Of a stretch of 64,000 nucleotides of DNA, positions 22,669-32,940 are shown piece after piece. Within the stretch, counting starts at the first letter, position 1. Every line of letters starts with the position of its first letter. Location: the NCBI GenBank assembly GCA_002786025.1, contig NHNW01000027.1, positions 124,001-188,000 on the forward strand, written 5' to 3'. Below the pieces are notes generated by a model. That model ran no database searches. It was not told where the DNA came from and saw nothing but the letters and a program-made list of their open reading frames with translations. A program made the translations under genes and the position numbers. Origin of the DNA: Zasmidium citrigriseum (lineage: Eukaryota; Ascomycota; Dothideomycetes; Mycosphaerellales; Mycosphaerellaceae).

Positions 22669-23297
22669 CTACTGAAATTCCAACCACGGTCCGAGCGCCT
22701 CTCTCCTCTGCATCAACTCCCTCATCGCCTCGCGATCGTCCTCCTGGATGAACCACCAACCATCTTCCTTCGCCTCCTGGACCTTCAAAAGCAGCTCGTT
22801 AAGTCTTTGACGAGTGTCGAGGGGCATCTTCGACCAAGGCATTCCGTCCATCGTCTGACCTAGCTTCATTGCTTGGAAGCGCTGAAGGAACCCATCTACT
22901 AGCCGGAGCAAAGACTTTCCATGGACGAAAGGGTTGACCCTCGCAATGAGGGTTTCCACCCTCTCGCTTGGATCTTTGGGGACGGGTTTGTCGCTGAAGG
23001 CGTCGGGAAAGTCGGAGGGTATGATCCGCAGCTCTACGGCTTGTGCGTAGAAGTGGAAGAGGTGTTCATATGCCTGCTCGCACATGTCGCACAGCCAGGT
23101 CGCGGTCTTTGGTTGTGGCTCGAGCTCGTGTGTTGCGTAGAAGTCGCGGAGGTGGCGGCGGAACTTGACGAGCCATTTGTCTTTGAAGATGGTGGGTGAC
23201 TGCGCCTGCAAGGAGTCAGCGGGTGTGATGAAGGCGAGAGGTGCGCAAAACATACTGGGCCATAGGTTCTCTTGCCAATTTCTGAATCTTTGGTCAT
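22669..23297 (-). CDS. Array family member D
   Basis: Exons 23297-23256 (MTKDSEIGKRTYGP) and 23205-22669; 192 aa. The 50-nt intron is GTATGT...CAG. Exon 2 opens AQSPTIFKDKWLVKFRRHL, then WLCDMCEQAYEHLFHFYAQA with a CxxC pair, SDFPDAF, VNPFVHGKSL, LQRFQAMKLGQTM, WSKMPLDTRQRLNELLL and VQEAKEDGWW. It is close to the apparent family consensus and a useful reference copy. Confidence 0.88.
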
Positions 23298-23519
23298 GAT
23301 GGTAGCAGGCGATGGTGTTGGTGGGTGGATGTGTGCCGTCAGAAGACGGATGAAGTGAGGGACACGAGCTCAAAGCAGCGGCGAGATTTGCCACGGCAAG
23401 CGCGATTGTAAGTGAAACTGCAAACAACCAGCCGGAGCTAGTGACGCCCTCTTCTATGCACTGACGCAAACGTTCTTAGGCCTCTTACACGCAGTATCCT
23501 GCCATCGTGGGATCTTTCC

Positions 23520-24087
23520 TCAGAACAGCTTGTCAAGCGCCCCAAACCCTGGAACCTGGACCTTTCCCACCGAATCTCGCAACTCATCAGTAAGAACGAC
23601 CCACCAGCCATCCTCTTTCGCCTCCTCAATCCTCACAAGCAACTCGTTGACCCTCTTGCGCACCTCCAGAGGGAAAGCTTGCCACTGCGCGACAGGGTCC
23701 TTGCCATGCTTGATCTTCTTAAACATGTCCAGAAACATGACCACCAGGTTCTGGGTCAAGGTCGTGGGCTCGAAAGGGTTTTGCGCGTCTCCAGGGGGAA
23801 AGTCGGAGGCTGTAAGTTGGAGCTCGGCAGCTTGCTCGTAGAAGTTCAGAACGAGCGAAAAGCCCAGCTCACAGACGTGGACGAGCTTTGAGGGAGTTTC
23901 GGCGGGACTCATGGCTGGATCAGCGGCGTTGTCGCGGAGGAAGTCTTCGTACTTTTGTAGCCATTTCGCTGCGAAGATGGAGGGTGACTCGGCCTGGGTG
24001 GGATGTCAGCGTCTGCTATCAAACCAAGTGGGAAGTAGCACTTACAGGACCGTAGTGCTTGCGGTCTCGGTCTTTCCTCTTCGTCAT
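23520..24087 (-). CDS. Array family member E
   Basis: Exons 24087-24046 (MTKRKDRDRKHYGP, strongly basic) and 23993-23520; 171 aa. The 52-nt intron is GTAAGT...CAG. Exon 2 opens AESPSIFAAKWLQKYEDFL, then VCELGFSLVLNFYEQAAELQL, SDFPPGDAQNPF, WQAFPLEVRKRVNELLV and IEEAKEDGWW. The segment between NPF and the Trp motif is short (MFLDMFKKIKHGKD). Confidence 0.87.
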
Positions 24088-24342
24088 GATGGAGGTTGTG
24101 TTGGCGGGCGGGTAGATGGTTGTGTGTTGTCAGGAGAGGATGAAGTGAGGAAGATAAAGCTCAAAGCAGCGACGACATTTCCAAGTTGCCACGGCAGGCG
24201 CGACCGTAAGTTCGATTTCAAACTACAATCATCTATGGAACTGGCCAAGACCAATCACTTCCTGTCTCACTGATGACAACACTTTAGGTTTCCCATCCAA
24301 CGAGCATTTCATCAACCTCGTGCTTGCGATTGTTTTATCTCG

Positions 24343-24907
24343 TCACCCGCTCCGCGCCTTCTCCTGACGAAGCCTCTCCTCCTCTACCGCCAGCATCGCA
24401 GCGTCCGCCACAACCCACCAGCCTGCCTCCTTGGCCCCCTCGATACGCTCCAGTAGGTCATTCACTCTCTTCCTGTCCTTCAAGGGAATCGATTGCCACG
24501 GCCTCCCCGAGTTTCGCTGTCCATACTTGATCGCCTTGAGGCGCCCCAAAAGATCATCCACCATGCACAGCGCGGACTCGGCTTGGGTGAAGGGATTGAA
24601 TCGTGCGTCGAAGGGGAAGTTGTCGTTGGTGAGATGAAGTTCAGCAGCCTGGGCATAGAAATGAAAGAGGAACTCGAAGTCTTGCTCGCAGATGTCGCAT
24701 ATGTGGTTGACAACTACCTCGCTTGACATGGAGTTCAGGCGTTTCTGGATCTCGTCAGTGTTCGCTGAGAATTTGAAGATCCATTTCACGGCGAAGACGA
24801 TGGGCGTTTGAACCTGTTCAAGGCATCAGCATCTGGTGTGACGATCAGGCATGGGAAGCACCTACCGGACCAAAGGCCTTTGGTGACTGCTCCTGGTCTG
24901 CTGCCAT
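24343..24907 (-). CDS. Array family member F
   Basis: Exons 24907-24866 (MAADQEQSPKAFGP) and 24813-24343; 170 aa. The 52-nt intron is GTAGGT...CAG. Exon 2 opens VQTPIVFAVKWIFKF, then ICDICEQDFEFLFHFYAQA with CxxC, DNFPFDARFNPF, LGRLKAIKYGQ, WQSIPLKDRKRVNDLLE and GAKEAGWW. Exon 1 is acidic/polar rather than Lys-rich. A TATA box is visible upstream. Confidence 0.87.
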
Positions 24908-24997
24908 GGTGCCTCGGAACGAAATGGACTGCACGCTGTGATGTGTGATTTGAAAAGAACAATGAAGCTAGAGAATCAAGCTTGGAGGTCGGGAGTC

Positions 24998-25005
24998 TTT
25001 TTATA
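24998..25005 (-). promoter_or_regulatory. TATA box of array member F
   Basis: TATAAAAA on the minus strand, about 90 nt upstream of the ATG at 24907, the same spacing as in the GH39-like gene and member P. Confidence 0.45.
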
Positions 25006-25206
25006 AGCCAGACTCGAGTGAATGTTCGCTGTTCAGCAGCTGATCAATTTCATTCACTCGCCTCCTGGAGCCGTGGCCGTCAGTCTAGACAATTCACGAC
25101 CCTTCGGAGGTTCCAACCACCTACTGCTGGCTCAACCTGCTGGCAGCGACTTTTCTAGGCCTTTCCCGCGCAGTAAAGTCAATGATCTGCCATCCAGCCT
25201 TATGCA

Positions 25207-25791
25207 TCAACTGCGGTCCTTTGGCCAAATGCCACGCTCATCCAAGTGCCGAATCTGCTTTCTCACATCCTGGCGCCCCTTTTCAGTGACCACCCACCAG
25301 CCGGCCTCAACTGCCTCCTCCACATGCACGAGTAGATTGTTGATCTTCTTTCGGACCTCCAGAGGAAAGCGATTCCAAGACGTCCGTCGGCCGGATTCAT
25401 TCTCCACTCCATACTTGATACCCTTGAACCACTCCAGGAACATGTCCACCATCACTTGAGCGTCGCTAGCCTTTGCAAATGGATTCTCCTCCTCGTCGTC
25501 TGCGAAATCTGAGGCGCTGACTTTGATCTCAGTGGCTTGCAGGTGGAAGTGGAAGGCGTGCGCAAAAAGGTTCTCGTATTTCTGTGCATACCAGAAGGGC
25601 GTCAGAGCGAATGTTGGAGAAGGCTCGTCGATCTCTAGCTTGCGGAATTTCGACAACCACTTGGCTGCGAATATTGGTGGCGATTGAATCTAGGCAATGA
25701 AGGTGAGCGTCGAGTGTCAGGGGCACTGATGATGAGTACATGTACTCACTGGACCATAGGGCTTGCTTTTTCTGGTTTTTTTCTTCGCCAT
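25207..25791 (-). CDS. Array family member G
   Basis: Exons 25791-25750 (MAKKKTRKSKPYGP, Lys/Arg-rich) and 25689-25207; 174 aa. The 60-nt intron is GTGAGT...TAG, the longest in the array. Exon 2 opens IQSPPIFAAKWLSKFRKLE, then AHAFHFHLQATEIKV, SDFADDEEENPFAKAS, WFKGIKYGVEN, WNRFPLEVRKKINNLLV and VEEAVEAGWW. With I and J it forms a related trio with basic exon 1 and VEEAV/VEKAT-type ends. Confidence 0.87.
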
Positions 25792-26029
25792 GAAGATAAC
25801 GCCGAAAGCTTTGGCTCTGTGGACTATTCGGACAGGTGTGAAAGTGAGAAGTTGAAAAGACCAGAGGGAGAAACAAGAGTTGAAGTATCGAGGAAGATCA
25901 CAAACATCTGCCCAAGCCCAAGCCTTCTGGTGGATTCCGAGACATTCACTTGATCTCTCATCACTGGCAGCAACAATCGCAGGTCTCTAGAAAGCGCCTG
26001 TCTAACAAGCATCTCGGCGACCGGCATCA

Positions 26030-26085
26030 CTTGTCTGTCTTCTTCTCTTCGGCACAAATCCTCGCCTCCTCGATCGCATTCCTCG
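26030..26085 (-). pseudogene. Short relic of an array-family 3' end
   Basis: Between members G and H the minus strand reads NAIEEARICAEEKKTDK then a stop. This resembles the VN-x-L-x-x-VEEA segment near the end of intact copies. It has no upstream exon. It is short, so homology is a judgement from pattern and local context. Confidence 0.35.
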
Positions 26086-26144
26086 GACACTGACGGCGAC
26101 AATCGCGGTCTTCTGAAGCCCGGCGACCTAACGAGCGACCTGCT

Positions 26145-26716
26145 TCACTTGCCACGGTAGCCATACTTCTTCTTGTCGCGGACCCGCCTCTTCTCCATCT
26201 CCTGGTCCATATACTCCGTCACAACCCACAAGCCCTTCTCCTTCGCCTCCTCCACCTTCACCAAGAGGTCGTTGACCCTGCCTCTTAATCCGAGTTGAAG
26301 GGACTGCCACCTGACTAAGGGATTTCCCACATACTTGCTTTCCTTGAAACACCGCAAGATATTTTCTGCCATAGCCACCACCTCGACTTCTCTAAAGAAT
26401 GGGTTGGCGTATTCACTGGGAGGGAAATCGGAAGTAGTGAGACCGAGCTCGACGGCTTGCGCGTGGAAATGCTTGACGTCCTCGAAAACTCGCTCGGCTA
26501 CGCGGCATAGACCATCGAGCTGCTCGGCGAATGTTGGGAAATGTAGCTTGAGATTGTTGTTGGCGTCGATTTGTGCATCGAATTTGGAAATCCATTTGTG
26601 GGCGAAGATGTATGGCGTTTCAGCCTGTCGAAGATTAGCATGTGACGTTGCGATGAAAGATGATCAACACTTACTGGACCAAAGGTTTTGAGCGATCCCT
26701 CCCTATCTTGCGCCAT
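26145..26716 (-). CDS. Array family member H
   Basis: Exons 26716-26675 (MAQDREGSLKTFGP) and 26624-26145; 173 aa. The 50-nt intron is GTAAGT...CAG with branch GCTAAT. Exon 2 opens AETPYIFAHKWISKFDAQ, then FEDVKHFHAQAVELGL, SDFPPSEYANPF, CFKESKYVGN, WQSLQLGLRGRVNDLL and VEEAKEKGLW, so GWW is changed to GLW. The tail is very basic (EKRRVRDKKKYGYRGK). Confidence 0.85.
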
Positions 26717-27410
26717 GGCGACGGTGGCGATGAATGTGTATGAGGCTTTTGGTTGAGTTTGTTGGTTAGGTGCGCGGTGATCGAAGTTGAAAGTTTGAAG
26801 AGCGTAGAAGCAGAAAGAATGGTCGGCAAAGGGGCTGACTGTAAGTGCCGCCACCACATACACTGATTCACTTGAGGGTAGCCACGGGGACTCACTTGAT
26901 CTCTGCTCAGCTCCAGAATTCGCAATGTTTCTCGCTGCACAATTTCCTTCAAAATCATAAAGAACGGCTGACTCTTTCTCTCCAAATATCCCGCTCGTAC
27001 TCCCTGGCAATCGATCTTTCACTCAACATGCTGCACCTTTACGCCCATCTAATATAGTCTGAGGCACAGATTCTGGACGCACTTGACCAAACGACCCCTA
27101 CAAGCGGTCCCGCACAGTGCTTCATCTGTCTTCTTCACGAGGCCATCAAATAGGGGGTTGCGATGTGGCATCAAGTAATGGCAACACAGTGAAGCCAAAA
27201 AGGTGAAGCTTGAAACTTGAAACAGCACTTTGTATGACCACTTCGTATGAACTAGCCAGGACTATTCACTTGCTTCTGAGAGATCGACCGTCCGTCACAG
27301 TGGTCAAGACACGGAGGTCCCAGAAGCTTCCAGGCAAACGACCGTGTCAAACGCCCCTGCCGCATGCCTCTTTCCGTCCGCTGCACAATACCGCGAGTCT
27401 TCGTCTCTGA
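26717..27410. other. Longest gap inside the array
   Basis: 694 bp between members H and I. It contains two ATTCACTTG elements (26866-26874 and 27264-27272) and, at about 27331-27398, a block that is repeated at about 28221-28287 downstream of member J. No coding frame is supported; the extra length could hold a fully decayed copy. Confidence 0.4.
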
Positions 27411-27971
27411 TTACTTGTCTTCCTCGTCTTGCTGAACTTGTTTCAAGAAGTCCTGGCGTGACTCTTCCGTAACCTCCCACCAGCCGTCTTTCGTAGCCTT
27501 CTCGACTCGCTCAACCAGATTGTTGACCCGATTCCGCACCACCAGCGGGAAGACACTCCACGAACCCTTCTCGACCTTTCCATCATGCGTACCGCCGTGC
27601 TTGACATCCTTCATCCACTGCAGCAACATATCCACCAGTAGCTGCCACTCGCTTGCGTGGGCGAATGGATTTGCCTCATTGTCTGGGAAGTCCGAGGCCG
27701 TAAGTTGGAGCTCAGTTGCTTGTATTTGGAAGTGGAAGAGGTGTGTGAATAAGTGCTCGCATCGCTGAATGTACCACGAGGGAGTGTTTGCGAATATTGG
27801 CGAATGACTTCCAAGGCCTTCCAGTGTGCGGAACTTCTCTAGCCACTTTGCCGCGAAGATCGATGGCGACTCTGTCTGATCGGGGGAGTCAGAGCCTGGT
27901 GTTAGATAGCACAGGGCGTGGGCACTTACTGGGCCGGACGTCTTGCCCTTCTTCCCTTTCTTCTTCGCCAT
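27411..27971 (-). CDS. Array family member I
   Basis: Exons 27971-27930 (MAKKKGKKGKTSGP) and 27875-27411; 168 aa. The 54-nt intron GTAAGT...CAG is stop-free and a multiple of three, like that of A. Exon 2 opens TESPSIFAAKWLEKFRTLE, then FTHLFHFQIQATELQL, SDFPDNEANPF, WMKDVKHGG, WSVFPLVVRNRVNNLVE and VEKATKDGWW. Exon 1 differs from J mainly in lacking the extended basic stretch. Confidence 0.88.
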   Translation of the reverse strand: MAKKKGKKGKTSGPVSAHALCYLTPGSDSPDQTESPSIFAAKWLEKFRTLEGLGSHSPIFANTPSWYIQRCEHLFTHLFHFQIQATELQLTASDFPDNEANPFAHASEWQLLVDMLLQWMKDVKHGGTHDGKVEKGSWSVFPLVVRNRVNNLVERVEKATKDGWWEVTEESRQDFLKQVQQDEEDK

Positions 27972-28388
27972 GGTGACGGCGGCTGCAGATCTGTGTGAGG
28001 GTGCGTGGCTGCTTGCGTTGTTGTTCAGAGCGGATTCGAGCCGTGTGCTGTTTTGCAAAAGGCGACGCGGCTTCCAACATGCAGCTAGGGTGGCCAAAGA
28101 GTGAGGTGGAAACGTGAAGCTTTCAGAAATTGACATATGACAGTGTCACTTTACAGCAGCTGATCGGCTAGACCCATTTGTACCATAATCTCTGCTCTGT
28201 CCTGCATACACTCTCAACGTCTGCGAGCAAACGAGTCTTGCAAACGCCCCCGCAACATGTCCCTTTCCGTCTGCTGCAAGAATCCGTTCACTGGGAGCTA
28301 GCCACGCCCTCTACTTCATGTTCTACCCACTGATAATAGCTGCTCGAGGCATCTCTCGCACACTCATCCAAGGACTCGTAGCCTGTCG

Positions 28389-28960
28389 TCACTCTCCCTG
28401 CTCGTCGTCCTCGTAAACCTTCTTCAAGAACCCCTGGCGCGCCTCATCTGTGACAACCCACCAGCCTGCCTTAACTGCCTCCTCCACATGCATAAGCAAG
28501 TCATTGATCCTCCTTCGGACCGCCAGCGGAATTGCACTCCATGGCAGTCCCCCAAAAGGCTTCTTTCCATGCTTGACGTCCCTAAACAACTGCATACACA
28601 TGTCCACCAGTAGCTGTTCCTGGCTAGCAAGAACAAAAGGATTCGTGCCGTTGAAGTCTGAGGCTATGAGTCGGAGCTCAGTGGCTTGTACGTGAAAGTA
28701 GTAGAGGTGTGCGAACTTTCGCTCCTGTATTTCAGTGTAGTAGGAGGGTGTGCGATCGACTTCGGCGGGAAGATGTACGCGGGCCAGATCGCGAAACTTG
28801 TTCAGCCACTTGGCTGCAAAGATCGACGGTGATTGTGCCTGCGAAGGAGAATCAACGTCTGATATCACGTCTACGGGAAGGTGCTTACCGGGCCATAAGG
28901 CTTCCCCTTACTGCTCTCCCTCTTGCTTCTCTTGCCTTTTTTACCTTTCTTCATCGCCAT
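28389..28960 (-). CDS. Array family member J
   Basis: Exons 28960-28889 and 28838-28389; 173 aa. Exon 1 is the longest of the array, 24 codons, with MAMKKGKKGKRSKRESS followed by GKPYGP. The 50-nt intron is GTAAGC...CAG. Exon 2 opens AQSPSIFAAKWLNKFRDLA, then FAHLYYFHVQATELRL, SDFNGTNPF, LFRDVKHGKK, WSAIPLAVRRRINDLLM and VEEAVKAGWW. The DFP motif is reduced to DF. The basic N-terminus could be a nuclear or nucleolar signal; this is inference. Confidence 0.88.
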
Positions 28961-29145
28961 GATGATCGCACCAAGTTGCTGCGAAAGGTGTGAGATTAGA
29001 AGTATGAAGGGCCCGGAAGCAGATATGAAAGTCCAAATGATAAAGGGCATGAGGACAAACATCCACCGTGTGCCGCATTCTTCTGGTCTGTTCTAAATCA
29101 TTCACATGTCCCACCTCCGCTGAGTGACACTGTCGCAGCGCCCCC

Positions 29146-29824
29146 TTACACACTGTTCTTCAATGTCAGGAAGAACGGAGGACACTTGCCCTCCACGATA
29201 TTCCGCTCAATATTGCCTTCCCTTCTGTCAAACAACGCAGTCGCCTTCTTCCTCGACTCATCCAGCACGTCCCAAGCCGCCATCTTCCTCGCCTCATCCA
29301 GTCCCGCAAGGAGCTCATTCATAGCCCTCCGATCCGCCAGAGGAAGTTGCTGCCACTTCAGCCCCAACATCGGCTTGCCCTGCTTCATCCTCACAAGCCT
29401 CTCTAGCACGACTTCCACGTACAGTGCCATGATTGCCGCGCACGCAAATGGATTCGTGCTCAAGCTCACGATGTCATCTGGAGCTTGCGGCTTGCCTAGA
29501 TCTTTACCTTTGTCGGCGTGTGCGGTGGTGTATTCGGGGTAGTCGGTCGGGGAAAGGGAGAGCTCGCTGCTCTGCTGTTCGAAGTGGAGGATGTGCTCGT
29601 AGCCGCGTGAGGCGAGCTTGCAGTACCAGACCGGGTTTGTTCTATCCGGCGGACTGATGTAGTTGTGGAAGAGCACGTTGCGGAACTTGGTGATCCATTT
29701 CGAGGCGAGGATTTCTGGAGTCATGGGCTAGGGCGGATGAATTAGCGATGATACAACTCTTCGGCATGGAAAGACTTACTGGGCCGTAGGTGCGCAAGAC
29801 ATTCTGGGCCTTGTTTCTTGCCAT
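29146..29824 (-). CDS. Array family member K
   Basis: Exons 29824-29780 (MARNKAQNVLRTYGP) and 29727-29146; 208 aa. The 52-nt intron is GTAAGT...TAG with branch GCTAAT. Exon 2 opens PMTPEILASKWITKFRNVL, then VWYCKLASRGYEHILHFEQQSS, DYPEYTT, TNPFACAAIM, LERLVRMKQGKPM, WQQLPLADRRAMNELL and DEARKMAAW, so GWW is lost. A longer C-terminal tail (ERNIVEGKCPPFFLTLKNSV) distinguishes K and L from the rest. Confidence 0.85.
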
Positions 29825-29959
29825 TGTATCTGTCATTTGGGAGTTCAAGTGAGAGAGTCGAGGTGATGACTTGTTTGGTTGCGGACTGCAGGAGTGCAAA
29901 CGGAATCCATGCAGGGCGCCGAAATGACTTCACGCTAGTGAAAAGCCAAACCACCCGGT

Positions 29960-30068
29960 GTTTGCATGTGAAATCGAGTTTGATATGCGCAATGCTGAAC
30001 TCTCTCGTTTCAAGAAGGATGCATAGTTTTCGGTACCACTTCTTGGCCCAGTCAAACGGGCTCTCGAG
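29960..30068 (-). pseudogene. Truncated relic of an exon 2
   Basis: On the minus strand, after an acceptor-like ATGCAG, the frame reads LESPFDWAKKWYRKLCILL, closely matching the start of exon 2 in member L (PETPSHWAEKWYSKTRNLFF). Homology fades within about 35 codons and none of the NPF, RLE or GWW motifs follow. No exon 1 is present. It is a partial duplicate or the remains of a deleted copy between K and L. Confidence 0.65.
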
Positions 30069-30136
30069 CTGCATTCTTCCGTAGCTAATCACAGCCATTC
30101 ACTCGCCTCCTCAGCTCCCTCGTCCGTCTTACACGG

Positions 30137-30824
30137 CTAAACGCACTCGAAGCCCGGGGGAAATTCACCGCATGAGAACGACCTCCGCAAGTCCAGAAGC
30201 TGGTTCTCAATCTGCACCACGATGCCTTCGAAGACATCCCGCGCCCTTGCACGAGACGCATCCGAAATGTCGGATCGGTTGCGCTCGTTGCTTCTCTCGA
30301 TCTCTTCAAGGACATAGCCAATGTGCTGCCGATGTCGTAGAGGTACACTCTGCCAGGCCACACCAAACAGAACCTTGCCATGCTTCATTTCCTCGAGTCT
30401 CTGTATAGCGCCGTCGACGTGGGAGATGACCAAATTCATGCATGCGAATGGATTGGTGCAGAAGTAGGTAAGCTCCTCGGGCGACTGGACTCGGGGGTCT
30501 ATCATGGTGATCTTGTGCGTATATTCGGGGAAGTCGGTGCTCTTGAGGGCGAGCTGCATGCTCTGGAGATTGAAGTTGACGATGTGGTCGAAGCCGTCTT
30601 CGGCGAAGTGGAAGACCCAGATGGGACTCCACATTGAGTCTGTCTCTCCACGCTTTCGCATGAGGTGGTGGAAAAACAGGTTGCGCGTTTTGGAGTACCA
30701 CTTCTCAGCCCAGTGGGATGGCGTCTCGGGCTGGGAGGTCGAGTCAGCGTGTATTGTCATATGCAGCTTGAATGATACTAACTGGGCCATATTTTGGCGG
30801 CCCGAGGTCTGCTTCAGTCGCCAT
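30137..30824 (-). CDS. Array family member L
   Basis: Exons 30824-30783 (MATEADLGPPKYGP) and 30730-30137; 211 aa, the longest copy. The 52-nt intron is GTTAGT...CAG. Exon 2 opens PETPSHWAEKWYSKTRNLFF, then WVFHFAEDGFDHIVNFNLQ, DFPEYTHK, TNPFACMNLV, IQRLEEMKHGKVL, WQSVPLRHRQHIGYVLE and EIERSNERNRSD, so the GWW motif is missing. The extended tail ends SFSCGEFPPGFECV, similar in layout to K. Confidence 0.85.
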
Positions 30825-31232
30825 GTTGGGTGGGATGCTCGAGGCGAAGAGGAAGGGAAGTTGGGAAAGCGCAGGTTGATGGCAGCTTGCACGCTCTTCC
30901 CGTGGCAGGCACGGCGGCGCACTTACCTCAAGGTTGTTGGAAAGGACATTTTACTTCACTCCTTTGAACATACATCAACAGCAAAGTGGTACTTCATCTG
31001 AGGAAAGCTTACGGCGGAGCGCTCGCTGTTGTTCAGTTACTTTCCGGTTTCCAGGCTCTTCCATTTCCGCCCCGGCGTCATCGTCAAGGAGTATCCCGTC
31101 GCCTCGATATGAGTCTGGACCTCACCAAAGATGTCCTTCCTGGTGTATATCCAAGCTCTTGCGCTTCTCGAGACCCTTGAAGATCATCATGCTCACCACC
31201 GCCTCGCTTCTACCCTGTCCTCTGTTCCTCCC

Positions 31233-31787
31233 TCAGACAGCCCACCAGCCCATTTCTCGTGCTGCCTCAACAGCCTCCAACATGTCGTTGATTTTCTGTC
31301 GGATGCGATACGGAAATTCTTGCCACAGGTTACCGTGCATCTTGACGCCCTTCTCCTTCACCTGCTGGAAGTGACGAAGCTTGGTGTCTATGACCTGCAG
31401 TAGCGCCGCGGCTCCGGAAAAGGGGTTGCAGTCGTGCGATCCTGCTAGAAATGCCATGGTCGTCTCCTGGAAGGATTCGTCCGGCGCAACAGACTTTGGT
31501 CGGGGAAAATCGCCATAGCCCAAACCGAGCTCGGTCGCTTGCGAATAGAAGTGAGAGAGATGGGTGATGCCGGACTGGTAGAAGTCGAAGATCAAGAACG
31601 GATCGCTTCCGGCGGCATTTTGAAGCAGCTGATATGTGAACAGGTCCTGTATCTTCGTGGCCCACTTGTTCCTGAAGATTTCCGGCGACATTACCTATTA
31701 AACGTCAACATTAGCGTCAAGCCGACACGATGTCCAGGAGGAACATACTGGTCCGAAGGCTGGCCGCGAGTCGGTGGTCTCTGACAT
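31233..31787 (-). CDS. Array family member M
   Basis: Exons 31787-31749 (MSETTDSRPAFGP) and 31694-31233; 166 aa, the shortest copy. The 54-nt intron is GTATGT...TAG. Exon 2 opens VMSPEIFRNKWATKIQDLF, then FYQSGITHLSHFYSQATELGL, GDFPRPKS, CNPFSGAAAL, LRHFQQVKEKGVKM, WQEFPYRIRQKINDML and AAREMGWWAV, then stops at once. The +1 frame beyond the stop stays open (SEGGTEDRVEARRW), suggesting the tail seen in N and O was lost by a small indel. Confidence 0.85.
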
Positions 31788-31870
31788 TTTGATAGTGACT
31801 GTGTCGAGAGTGGTACGTGCGGAGGAAAAAGAGAAAGTGCGAGACGTGCGACAAAGGGTCCGCTTGTTGG

Positions 31871-31920
31871 CGTTCACATGCAAACGCTGCTTGCGAAGTT
31901 TACCCGAACTGCCCGGAAAT
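31871..31920 (-). promoter_or_regulatory. Promoter block shared by members M, N and O
   Basis: A block of about 50 bp rich in CACATGC-AACGC-GCTAG and TTTACCCGA-type words lies 84-134 nt upstream of the ATG of M. Related blocks occur at 32807-32860 (upstream of N) and 33661-33710 (upstream of O) with nearly the same spacing. It is either a conserved promoter or duplicated flank. Confidence 0.5.
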
Positions 31921-32088
31921 TGAGGAACGCGAGAAGTATGAACGACTTTCTTACGCCTGTTGTCGCTAATCTTTGTCATCTCACGTAGCTGTCGAATTCT
32001 AGACTATTGCGACTGACATCGACCTCATGTGAGAGGCCACCTTGTCCGAGTTACGCAGCTTCTTGTCCTCTTCAAGGCTCAGGCGAAA

Positions 32089-32716
32089 TCACATCCAGAC
32101 GCCCATTGCCTCCATCTTTCGATACATCTTCGTGAGGAAGTCCTGCTGCTCCTTCGGCACATTCCACCATCCGAGCCGGCGCGCCTCCTCGACAGCTACA
32201 AGAAGATCATTGACCTTCTGCCGATTACGAAGCGGCAGCTGAGACCACGAAACTCCACGCATCTTGTCACCCTTTGTCTTCATAGCCTCGAGTCTGCGAA
32301 GCTTTGTGTCCACCATGCCCATCAAGCAGCCAGCGCTACCGAACGGATTCGTGTCGTCCATATTCTCCAGAGGATCTGCTGGGCAGTTCTCGAGAGTAAG
32401 ATTCTCGAGGTCGATGTCTGGACGCTTTGGCCGGGGAAAGTCGTAGGGAGTCAGACCGTGCTCGGCGGCTTGCATGAAGAAGTGGAAGAGGTGGACGAAG
32501 CCCGTGTCGCAGAAGTTGCAGAGCCAGATCGGGCTGCTCTTTTCCTGGCCGAAGTAGTCCTTGGAGAGGACACTCTGAATCTTGGTGTACCATTTGATTT
32601 TGAACATCTCTGGCGACATGAGCTGTCAAGAGTCAGCTTCGAGTGTCGAGTTGACATGGAGCATACGAGGGACATACTGGGCCGAAAACTGGTTTGGGAT
32701 CGTCTGTATCCGCCAT
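32089..32716 (-). CDS. Array family member N
   Basis: Exons 32716-32678 (MADTDDPKPVFGP) and 32622-32089; 190 aa. The 55-nt intron is GTATGT...CAG. Exon 2 opens LMSPEMFKIKWYTKIQSVL, then WLCNFCDTGFVHLFHFFMQAA with CxxC, YDFPRPKRPD, DTNPFGSAGCL, LRRLEAMKTKGDKM, WSQLPLRNRQKVNDLL and VEEARRLGWW. The tail ends MYRKMEAMGVWM. M, N and O share DFP(R/P)P, a longer acidic insert before NPF, and a promoter block. Confidence 0.88.
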
Positions 32717-32940
32717 GTTGGTGGTGATTGTGGCGGATGTTGTGTTGCGAGGAATCAAGAGCAAGAGAAAGAGAAGTGCGATCAAGGGTCTATTTGAAGC
32801 CTTCTCATTCACTTTCCAGCGGCGCTAGCGAGATTTACCCGAGAAGTGCTGGAAAGTACACTCTGCTTTCACCAGGCTTTCCGAGCACATGTCCTGTCTA
32901 TCGCAAGACGCAGCCTCCGTCCATACTTGCGCCGATAGAA

